DNA from: Mycoplasmataceae bacterium | GTDB lineage: Bacteria > Bacillota_I > Bacilli_A > Mycoplasmatales > Mycoplasmoidaceae | Assembly: GCA_020024735.1 (NCBI GenBank) | Contig: JAHHTI010000057.1 | Span: 1-6,508 of the forward strand | Length of the DNA: 6,508 nt | Direction: 5' to 3' | Shown here: in pieces, positions 1 to 6,508 of the stretch | Layout: every line of letters starts with the position of its first letter | Numbering within the stretch: position 1 is the first letter of the stretch | Notes under the pieces: model-generated | The model's input: the letters and a program-made list of their open reading frames with translations, nothing else | The model's database searches: none | Told to the model about the DNA's origin: nothing | Translations under genes and position numbers: made by a program

Positions 1-2
1 CG

Positions 3-380
3 GTAAAATGAATACTGTATTGCAATATTAAAAACACTACTTTATCTTCAAAAGAAATTTATAAACAATATGTTGAATACACTGAAAACAAAACTAAACC
101 TAAAATGTATAAAAGAAAATTAGATACATTTAAAACATTTATTTCAGAAGGTTGAAAGTTACCTTTTAGCATTAAACACTGAGGCCTATTAGCTAATAAT
201 ATTATTCCATCATATCTAAGCCAAGAAATATTTATCTTAAATGAAAATTCTAGAGATGTTCTAATTGATAATTTTAATATTAAACCAATTGCTAAAAATA
301 TTGAAGATGAAGATAAAGACTATAGAATTCTTCCAAAATCAGCTATATTAGAATCAACAAAGTTGGAGTCTTATGAATAG
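3..380 (+). CDS. 3' end of an unrecognised protein gene (partial)
   Basis: This reading frame is open from the window edge to a TAG at 378-380 and gives about 125 residues of C-terminal sequence. It holds three TGA codons read as Trp (near 9, 153 and 180). The fragment is hydrophilic and probably mostly helical, with a Lys/Tyr-rich stretch (residues roughly 15-45), a W-K-L-P-F ... H-W-G-L-L segment (about 51-62) and an acidic tail with E-D-E-D-K-D. No membrane segment or signal peptide is visible in this part. I do not recognise the family. An ATG at 105 could start a shorter protein, but no Shine-Dalgarno stands before it and the frame is open upstream, so a truncated longer gene is more likely. 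Its last 8 bases overlap the lipoprotein start, which suggests co-transcription and possibly translational coupling. Confidence 0.65.
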
Positions 381-1581
381 TATAAATAAAATAAGACTTA
401 AAAAAATATTATTAACTTTATCAATAGTTATACCTATTGTTTCATTTGTAATAGTAACACCAATATTAGTCATTGGTTGTTCAAATGGTTCTTCTACAAA
501 AACTTTAAATAGTCAAACTGTCAATAACTATTTTAACGAAGGAAATAAATGATTTGGAAGAACTTCATTAGATGCAAAAGACTTTACTGACTTTAATGAA
601 ATTAGTGGTGATGCTTTCGACAATCTTCCAAACAATATCAAATTAGATTATATAGAACTACCAAGCAATATAAAAATCACTTGTCAAGATAATGCGATCA
701 AATGAAATGCTGTTAATCAAATCAAAACTATTAACAATGGAAATGAAGACTTATTTGTAGTAAACAATATCTTATTCCAAAAAAATAATACTTTTGCAGG
801 AGCAAATTATTATTATGCATTAACTATCTCAAATCGTTTGTCTAAACAAGAATTAATATTCCCTACAAACCAACAATTTTCAAGTAGAGGTTGATATTTG
901 ATTGCAAATAATTTTTATGATGAAAATATTTTTAGCAACATCACAACTATTAAATTTAGTATATATAACAAGGATAATCCTTATTGACTTCCACTAAAAG
1001 AAGTAGGTTATAATGCTTTTGCTAATTGTCATAAACTTGATTCTAGTTTATTAATTAACGTTAATTCTGTTGAAAGTAATCATAATATAATGTGAATGTT
1101 TTATTTACAAGAAAATGCTTTTTATAATACCAACATCGAATCAATAAAAGTATTTTGTAATGGTAACTATGTTGGTGTTGGAAGTAACGCCATTGGTAGT
1201 TGTGCTAATTTAAAAAATATAAAATTGATTTCTAAAGGTATTATTGCCTATGGTTACCAAGATATGAGTAAAACTAAAAGTATCAGCTATTATTTATCTT
1301 CAAATATTGGTATCACTATTGCACCAAATGCATTAGCTGGAACTTATGAAAGTTTTGAAATGAAATTATATATATTGATGAATGAATGACCTGAAGATTT
1401 TAACCCAAATTCATTCTCTGGAATTAATTGTAATGTTAATAACTTTAGTTTTCAATATAGCTTAATTACTTCTTCTCCTGATAAAGATAAAGAAAAAATG
1501 TTTAAAAATACCGGTTTAACTCCTGAACAATATGATAAGGTTACTTGAATAAACCCTGTTTTTGATTCACAAAAACCATAA
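373..1581 (+). CDS. BspA-type leucine-rich-repeat surface lipoprotein
   Basis: This is a 402-residue protein read in code 4; all seven or so tryptophans are TGA. The start at 373 has GGAG at 365-368 and overlaps the previous stop. The N-terminus is a lipoprotein signal peptide: a basic start (K-I-R-L-K-K), a long hydrophobic stretch, then lipobox V-I-G-C with Cys36 as the predicted lipidated residue. After cleavage the protein would be anchored to the outer face of the single membrane. The body has degenerate LRR_5 (BspA-like) repeats marked by N-A-F/I/L or D-A-F followed by a small-polar loop and an L/I-x-x-I strand: about residues 80, 214, 248, 272, 319 and 346. The gaps of 24, 27 and 47 (about 2 x 23.5) match the usual repeat of about 23 residues. 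Family knowledge: such proteins bind host or neighbour-cell surfaces. The exact ligand cannot be read from sequence. A Ser/Thr/Asn-rich linker follows Cys36. Confidence 0.85.
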
Positions 1582-1776
1582 AGATATTCCTTTATTTTCA
1601 ATATAAATCTATTCTTTACCTAGTACTAAATTATGTTGAACTAGTTGCTGCTTGTGATGGATTACTAATATTCATAAACGATATTAAAATTAGCCTTAAA
1701 AACAATAAAGAATTTTACTTTTAAAATACATTGTAAATTAACTTGACAAAAGTTTCATAAGGAATACTATTTAAGT
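1582..1776. other. Intergenic stretch with no convincing gene
   Basis: About 195 bases separate the lipoprotein stop from the next start. I see no tRNA, no strong hairpin terminator and no insertion-sequence end. One plus-strand frame is open from a TTG at 1545, inside the lipoprotein tail, to a TAA at 1722-1724 (about 59 codons). It reads like a hydrophobic peptide with Y-V-E-L-V-A-A-C-D-G in the middle. It has no ribosome binding site or ATG, so it may be chance or the worn remnant of a gene. The frame that becomes the next protein is also open from 1678, but has no ATG, GTG or TTG before 1777. The right end of the stretch holds a candidate promoter. Confidence 0.5.
1743..1770 (+). promoter_or_regulatory. 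Candidate sigma-70-type promoter for the small membrane protein
   Basis: A perfect TTGACA (-35) lies at 1743-1748, followed by a 16-base spacer and TACTAT (4 of 6 matches to the -10 consensus) at 1765-1770. Transcription would begin about seven bases later, at or next to the ATG at 1777. This would leave essentially no 5' leader. An AAGGAA at 1759-1764 could instead act as a Shine-Dalgarno for that ATG if transcription starts further upstream, although its spacing of about 12 bases is long. Confidence 0.4.
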
Positions 1777-2139
1777 ATGTTTTTCTTATTATTAATTTTG
1801 CCCAATGCATACATCTTCTGTCCTTCTTTTGTGCCTGATAGTAATGAATACCGAATGAGAGGAATATGAACTACTAGAATCACAAGAATTTATTTATATT
1901 CAAGATATACCAAAATGGAAGATAAAGAAATAAAAGATATTTATAATAAATTTTTATGAAGCGATAGAAATCTTAGACCATTATATCGTTCATATACTTT
2001 ATTAGATGAACCTAAAAAAATCTATAAGTTTAGTACACTTAAAAAATTATTCACTTTAGAAAACACTTTATTATTATTAGGCTATTTAGCAGTTGTTATA
2101 TTATTAATCGTTGTAGTAGTATTAACCATTAATCATTAA
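1777..2139 (+). CDS. Small hypothetical protein with hydrophobic N- and C-termini
   Basis: This is a 120-residue protein; TGA codons at 1867 and 1957 are read as Trp, which is why a standard translation misses it. Residues 2-18 are hydrophobic (M-F-F-L-L-L-I-L-P...) and could be a signal anchor. The middle is charged and Tyr/Arg-rich (R-I-Y-L-Y-S-R-Y, then D-K-E-I-K-D-I-Y-N-K-F). Residues about 93-118 form a strong membrane segment (L-L-L-L-G-Y-L-A-V-V-I-L-L-I-V-V-V-V-L). The topology suggests a two-pass protein with a short loop of about 75 residues. I recognise no family. A start at the in-frame ATG at 1855 or 1915 is also possible and would leave one membrane segment; I chose 1777 as the first start codon in the open frame. 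It could be a remnant of a larger membrane protein. It lies between the lipoprotein and transketolase genes, about 60 bases before the latter. Confidence 0.55.
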
Positions 2140-2143
2140 TTCC

Positions 2144-2171
2144 TTCAATTAAATTTAAAGAGTAATATAAT
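2144..2171 (+). promoter_or_regulatory. Transketolase promoter with consensus -10 box
   Basis: A perfect TATAAT sits at 2166-2171, 29 bases before the tkt start codon, predicting transcription start near 2178. The -35 region is poor (TTCAAT at 2144-2149, 16-base spacer), which is typical of Mollicutes promoters, where the -10 box carries most of the signal. The resulting leader would be about 22 bases and includes the Shine-Dalgarno AAGGAT at 2190-2195, well placed before the ATG at 2200. Confidence 0.6.
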
Positions 2172-2199
2172 AAAAACATACATTTTTTTAAGGATTACA

Positions 2200-4173
2200 A
2201 TGAATTATCAAAAATATCTTAACGCAATGCGTTCTACTGCTTTACAAACATTACATAATGTTGGTCAAGGACATACTGGAATGGCAATTTCGGCAATTCC
2301 AATTGTTTATAGCATCTATCAAAATATGCGTATTTCCAAATCACATCCTAAATGAAGTAATCGTGACCGTTTTGTTTTATCTGCAGGTCATGGGAGTATG
2401 AGTTTATATTCGTTATTATTTTTAAGTGGCCTTATCCCTTTAGAAGATTTAAAAAATTTCCGTCAAGGTAGTTCATTAACTCCAGGTCACCCTGAATATC
2501 ATAATGAAAACTTTATTGATGCCTCAACTGGTCCATTAGGTCAAGGAATAGCAATGGCTGTAGGAATGGCAATTGCGGAAAAATATTTAGCTCATCAATA
2601 TCGCAAGTGCCCTTCATTAGTTGATCACTATACTTATGTAGTGGTAGGGGATGGTGACTTACAAGAAGGTATCTGCTATGAAAGTATGAGCTTAGCGGGT
2701 AAATTAAAATTAAATAAATTAATTGTTGTCCATGATTCCAATGATTTTCAGTTAGACTCTGCAGTCAAAATTGTCAATAACGAAAATTTAAAATTAAGAA
2801 TGAAATCCCAAAATTGGTTATATCTAACATGTGATAACCAAGTTGAACATATCAATGAATGTATTCAAAAAGCTAAAAAGAGTAAAAAACCAACATTTAT
2901 CGAAGTGAAAACTATCATTGGTGAAGGAACAAGTGCAGCTAATAACTTTAAAGCCCATGGTTTAAAGGTAACTGATGAAGAATTAAAAAAGGCTAATGCT
3001 TATTTTCAAATAAATTATGATAACTATCTTTTTCCAACTGATATTACTGACCATTTTAAATCCTCGATTGTTGAACGTGGTGAACAAGCTTACCAAGCTT
3101 GATTAAAAACTTATCAAGATTACCAAAAGCAATATCCTCAATTAATTAAGGATTTTGAAAATGGTTGCAATAATATTGAAGATGATAAACATTGAAAAAA
3201 TATTTTCAATACTTTAAAAAATATGAACGATCCAGTTCCTACCAAAACTTACTTTAAGGAATTTTTTACCTTAACCCAACAACACCATATAAAGAATTGT
3301 CTTACTTTATCAGCCGATTTAGCTTCTACTACTAATTGTAAAAATAATGAAAAATCCTTTAATGAAAACTTGTCATCACCTTACATTATGGCTGGAATTA
3401 GAGAATTTAGTATGGCAGCAATCCAAAATGGTATCTTATTACACGGTGGATTAAGAAGTTTTTGTGGTACTTTCTTATCTTTTGCTGATTATATGAAACC
3501 AGCAATCCGTTTGGGGGCGATGTGTGAATTGCCTTCATATTACATTCTTACTCATGATTCTTATTTAGTTGGTGGAGATGGACCTACCCATCAACCTTAT
3601 GATCAATTACCAATGCTACGAGCCATAGCCAATGTTTATGATATTCGTCCGGCTAATCGTAGTGAATTTGTTGCAGCTTTAGAAATAGCTATGAAAAGTC
3701 ACACCCAAACTTTTTGTTTTATAATGACTAGACAAAATGTTGATGTTAAAAATCAAGACTGTAATCTTAATGATGGTGGATACTTTATTCACTTTAATAA
3801 AGATGCTCTCTATACCATTGTGGCCACTGGAAGCGAAGTATACCTAGCTCTTAAGCATTTAAATGAGATTGAAGCTTCCTTAAAAAGACCTATCAATATT
3901 ATTAGTGCACCAATTCCTAAACTATGATGAGAAAAACTAGAAAAAGAAGATTCCTCTTCGATTAAGGAAATGAAAAATATCTTAAAGCACCAAAAGGGAA
4001 TATTGGTAATGGAAGCTAGTAGTGATCCTCATTGATATACTCTTCTTTGTTATAACCAACATATTGATTTCATCCAAGCAACTACTTTCGGAACTTCCAT
4101 TGATGGAGCAAAACTTTATCATGATAAAGGCTTCAATTTAGAAAATATCTTACAAAAAATGAAAAATTTTTAG
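2200..4173 (+). CDS. tkt: Transketolase
   Basis: This 657-residue, thiamine-diphosphate-dependent cytosolic enzyme moves two-carbon ketol units between sugar phosphates (xylulose-5-P, ribose-5-P, erythrose-4-P). In mycoplasmas it links glycolysis to ribose supply. The frame continues through TGA-Trp codons at 2353, 3100, 3193, 3925, 3928 and 4033; table 11 would split it in pieces. The length equals that of E. coli TktA. N-terminal cofactor domain: H25 (G-H-T-G), H64 (G-H-G-S-M), H97 (T-P-G-H-P-E), metal/diphosphate motif G-D-G from D151 with E156, N181, and H253. Pyrimidine domain: E402 (R-E-F), H452, D460, H464 (D-G-P-T-H-Q-P) and R511 (T-R-Q-N). A third domain follows from about residue 530. 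Using a constant offset of 9 from E. coli numbering, S376 matches S385 while K349 stands where R358 contacts substrate phosphate. The first motif is G-H-T-G instead of the usual G-H-P-G. It has its own promoter and a good ribosome site. Confidence 0.97.
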
Positions 4174-4182
4174 TGATTTTAC

Positions 4183-4236
4183 AAAAAAACAGCACTTACA
4201 TTATATGGAGAAACAATTTCCATAAGAAATGTAAGT
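4183..4236 (-). terminator. Intergenic hairpin; terminator-like on the minus strand
   Basis: ACTTACATT at 4194-4202 pairs perfectly with AATGTAAGT at 4228-4236. After a small internal loop (1 by 3 bases), TATGGA at 4204-4209 pairs with TCCATA at 4219-4224, closing a 9-base loop. The plus strand has no T-run after the stem. On the minus strand the stem is followed by GCTG and then seven T (A-run at 4183-4189), which is a weak intrinsic-terminator layout. It lies 20 bases after the tkt stop and 4 bases before the comEC start. It could instead be an RNA-stability or processing element for the plus transcript. The stem is AT-rich, so terminator strength is doubtful. Confidence 0.4.
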
Positions 4237-4240
4237 ATAA

Positions 4241-5380
4241 ATGTTGAAGATTAAAAAAATAAAATGATGAGATAAATCTACCCCATGTCATTGGTATTGA
4301 CTAATATTTATTGGTATCAATGCCTTATTTATAAGTGTCTTTAAGCATAACTATTGATTCTTATTCTTTAGTGTTCCTGCTCTTCTTATAGGTATTTTAC
4401 TAAATTTAAGAAGTTGAAAGTTTCTTATTATATGAACCGTAATTTTAACAATGGTTTTCTTACTATTTCTCTTTGTGCCACAAATCTATAACATTAAACA
4501 TACAGCCAATATTTGATGAGTAAGAAAACAAATGATGAACTATATTAAAAGTTCATATAATAAGCAAAGCACTAACTTTATTTTTATGTTGTTATTTGGA
4601 GTGAAAAATTATCATTCTGAATTATCCCAAAAAATTAATTTTTTAAATCTTGCGCAATTGTTTGTAGTTAGTGGATTACATCTACAGTTGTTGCACACTG
4701 TTCTTAATAAGATTTTTATCCATCATCAAAAAATTGCGACAGGTATTAGTTTATCTTTACTCTTAATAATATGTTATATGACACGCTTCTCAATCTCTTG
4801 TGTCCGGGTACTTACTCTTAGTCTCTTACAATTAAGTCCTAGATTTAAGCAGTATGATAACTTACAAAAAACATCCATCAATGCCCTTATATTACTTTGT
4901 CTTAATCCAATAAAGGCTTGTAGTTTTAGTTTTATTATGGTTCATATTGCTTTATTTACGATTAACATCATTCATCTATTGATTAGTCATAAATGAATCA
5001 AGCATTTACTAATTAATATTCTGGTTTATTTATCATTACTACCCATTGTAATTAACTTTAATGGACTGACTAACCTCTTGTCTTTATTTCTTTCCTTTAT
5101 TTTTTCACCCATTATCTTATTTGTTTATTACCTTACCTTATTTTTTGTATGAATACCTAATTTTGTGGTTATTAATTGAATTATTCAATCACTATTAAAA
5201 TTAATAGATATTACTTTTTCCTATCAACCTTATTGGTATTTTTCTATCCCTACTTATGGACAAATTATTTTTTATCTATGTTGGTTAGTAATGCTCTTAT
5301 GAGGGTATTATCATTGACATAAAAAGTTAGATAGCAGCATTTTCACACATATAAGTTTCAACCGGTTCAACCACCTTTAA
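4241..5380 (+). CDS. comEC: Reduced ComEC/Rec2-type DNA-uptake membrane channel
   Basis: This is a 379-residue polytopic membrane protein of the competence (ComEC/Rec2) family, which forms the channel for single-stranded DNA entry in transformable bacteria. Diagnostic features: the V-V-S-G-L-H-L segment with S144-G145-L146-H147 (family pattern S-G-L-H), the R-F-S-I-S-C-V-R-V segment at residues 182-190 (family S-x-x-R-A) and L-N-P at 221-223 before a membrane helix with S-F-S-F-I. About eight to ten hydrophobic segments are visible. Full-length ComEC is about 700-800 residues. Here the N-terminal OB/DUF4131 part is reduced to roughly 130 residues with three hydrophobic segments, and no C-terminal metallo-beta-lactamase nuclease domain follows; mycoplasma homologues are likewise short. 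The ATG at 4241 has only a weak Shine-Dalgarno and directly follows the hairpin. TGA-Trp codons are numerous. It lies 67 bases after tkt, so it may be read from the tkt promoter. Its last 54 bases overlap the opposing MATE gene. Confidence 0.85.
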
Positions 5381-6508
5381 TTCTTCGTGGTGATGGGTTA
5401 AATTTTTAGCCCAATTATAATATTTATAAACAATGAGAGCAACAATCATTTTAATAATTTGATTTCCTTCCAATACAAAAAGAAATAAAACAGGATCTCA
5501 ACCATTTAAAGTATTAGAGAAGGTTAATCCAGACATAATGACTGACCACACTGACATAATACCGCAATCAATTAATAGAACCATTTTAGTTCCACCTGAA
5601 CGAATTGAATAATAAGCTACACTAAAAAGACCTTGTGATCAAATAATGGGTAGCATAATTCATTCTAGATGTTGGGCAATCTTATTCATTTCAGGAGTGG
5701 CATCAGGAGAAAGAATAGGATTGATAAAAAAGGAAATACAAAGAATAAAGATAATCATAACGGTACTAAAACAAATCCCTCATGACATCAAGATATTAGC
5801 ATTTTTCTTAGCTTGAGGAATATCTCCTTTTCCTAATTGTGTTCCTACTAAAACTGCGGCTGCTGAACCTACTCCTGGTCAAATAACATTGGTAATTTCA
5901 ATAATTACTACTAAATTGGTAGTGGCAGTTTGAATGCTAGGGTCAAAACGCAATAAACACATCATTAAAATCATTGCACAAAAACCAAACACAGTTTCGT
6001 TAATAAAAACTGATAAACCTTTCTTCACAATTTTTGCCATATCAGCTTTTTTAATCTTTCAAGCATTAAAAAACCAACATCAAGTATTCTTTTTGACAAT
6101 AATATAGATAATCACAAAAAGCAATTGACAAATTCTAGCTATCCCAGTTGACATTGCTACTAAAGCAACCGCTGTTTGAACATCTTTACTCACAATAATA
6201 AAGATTGGATCTAAAACAATATTAGTACTCATTCCCGCTAAAGCAGCAAAAAAACTAATTCCTGCTTTTTGAGTTTCTTGCAAAGAGAAAGATAATGCTT
6301 CAGTGACCACAAAAGGAAAAAACGTTCAAGCACTCACTCACAAATAAATTCTTGCTAATTCATAATCTAGAGGGGCTTTAACATTAGAAGAGATTTCAAT
6401 TAATTTACCAGGGATTGATAACATAATCGCTACAATTGGGGTAATTACTAAAAGAACTGACCAAATTCTAAAAGCTGTGGTTTCCCTAGTCATTTTTGAA
6501 TCCTTATT
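5327..6508 (-). CDS. MATE-family efflux transporter (5' end outside window)
   Basis: The minus-strand frame is open from the right edge to a TAA at 5329-5327 and gives 393 residues. It contains many TGA-Trp codons (TCA on the plus strand, e.g. 6080, 6059, 5879). MATE proteins have 12 membrane segments in two similar halves and export drugs or other cationic organic compounds using Na+ or H+ gradients. Visible marks: N-I-V-L-D-P-I-F-I-I in the first half, W-P-G-V-G-S-A-A-A-V-L-V-G-T-Q-L-G-K-G-D (entry to the second half), and S-I-R-S-G-G-T-K with a following membrane helix. About ten hydrophobic segments are present; the first one or two are missing. An ATG at 6493-6491 has AAGGAT upstream and looks like a start, but the codons before it (N-K-D-S-K) continue the family pattern, so I take the gene as truncated by the window. 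The C-terminal tail is hydrophilic (H-H-H-E-E-L-K). Substrate unknown. Confidence 0.88.
5357..5372. repeat. Short tandem direct repeat in the comEC/MATE overlap
   Basis: TTCAACC occurs at 5357-5363 and again at 5366-5372, a spacing of nine bases, with the 8-base palindrome AACCGGTT (5360-5367) across the junction. On the minus strand it encodes V-E-P-V-E in the MATE tail; on the plus strand it encodes F-N-R-F-N in the ComEC tail. It is more GC-rich than its surroundings. It may be only a small in-frame duplication. Confidence 0.4.

Noticed and set aside
1096..1389. Separate 97-residue ORF inside the lipoprotein region
   Set aside because: It is a fragment of the 373-1581 gene cut by TGA-Trp codons at 1093 and 1387.
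1629..1680. Minus-strand short frame ending N-P-S-Q-A-A-T-S-S-T as the tail of a gene
   Set aside because: Only about 14 codons after the nearest ATG, with stops around it and no recognisable homology.
4178..4206. Separate comEC promoter (TTTACA with a -10 near 4200)
   Set aside because: The -10 candidates match at only 3 to 4 of 6 positions or need a 15-base spacer, and would lie inside the hairpin stem.
4194..4236. CIRCE operator or riboswitch between tkt and comEC
   Set aside because: The arms have a 9-base loop but do not match the TTAGCACTC/GAGTGCTAA CIRCE arms, and no further conserved stems for a riboswitch are visible.
4532..4996. Separate 154-residue membrane protein
   Set aside because: It is the middle of comEC between TGA-Trp codons, in the same frame as 4241-5380.
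5370..5391. Bidirectional terminator between comEC and MATE
   Set aside because: Only a 5-base-pair stem with a 12-base loop, and no T-run on either side.
1..6508. Mobile element, CRISPR array or defence system
   Set aside because: No transposase or nuclease motifs, no terminal inverted repeats and no regularly spaced repeats were found on either strand.

Overview
The window comes from a wall-less bacterium (Mollicutes) that uses genetic code 4. Base composition is strongly AT-rich. Every long gene reads through several in-frame TGA codons at positions that need tryptophan, for example in the transketolase, ComEC and MATE genes. A conventional table 11 translation would cut each gene into fragments. 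The gene content (surface lipoprotein, short ComEC, pentose-phosphate transketolase, MATE exporter) fits the Mycoplasma/Ureaplasma/Malacoplasma group. I cannot name a genus.

Left part (1-1581): the 3' end of an unrecognised gene overlaps by 8 bases a 402-residue lipoprotein. That lipoprotein has a lipobox cysteine at residue 36 and degenerate BspA-type (LRR_5) leucine-rich repeats, so it is probably a surface-exposed adhesin-like or interaction protein. Next comes a roughly 195-base stretch (1582-1776) with no convincing gene.

Middle (1777-4173): a 120-residue protein with hydrophobic ends has a plausible promoter so close that its mRNA may be leaderless. It is followed by a complete transketolase (657 residues) with its own -10 box and a good Shine-Dalgarno site. 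All expected catalytic histidines and cofactor residues are present, with one conservative change predicted in the sugar-phosphate pocket (Arg to Lys).

Right part (4174-6508): an intergenic hairpin leads into a reduced 379-residue ComEC/Rec2 DNA-uptake channel gene. That gene converges on, and overlaps by 54 bases, a minus-strand MATE-family exporter. The MATE reading frame stays open to the right edge, and its first visible residues match a mid-domain MATE segment. The gene is therefore truncated by the window and does not start at the internal ATG at 6493.

The genes do not form one pathway. The window looks like ordinary Mollicutes chromosome with housekeeping genes next to a variable surface-lipoprotein locus. 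I see no transposase, CRISPR array, phage module or defence system. The points most worth checking are the leaderless small protein, the strand-specific hairpin between tkt and comEC, the convergent overlap, and the minimal ComEC.
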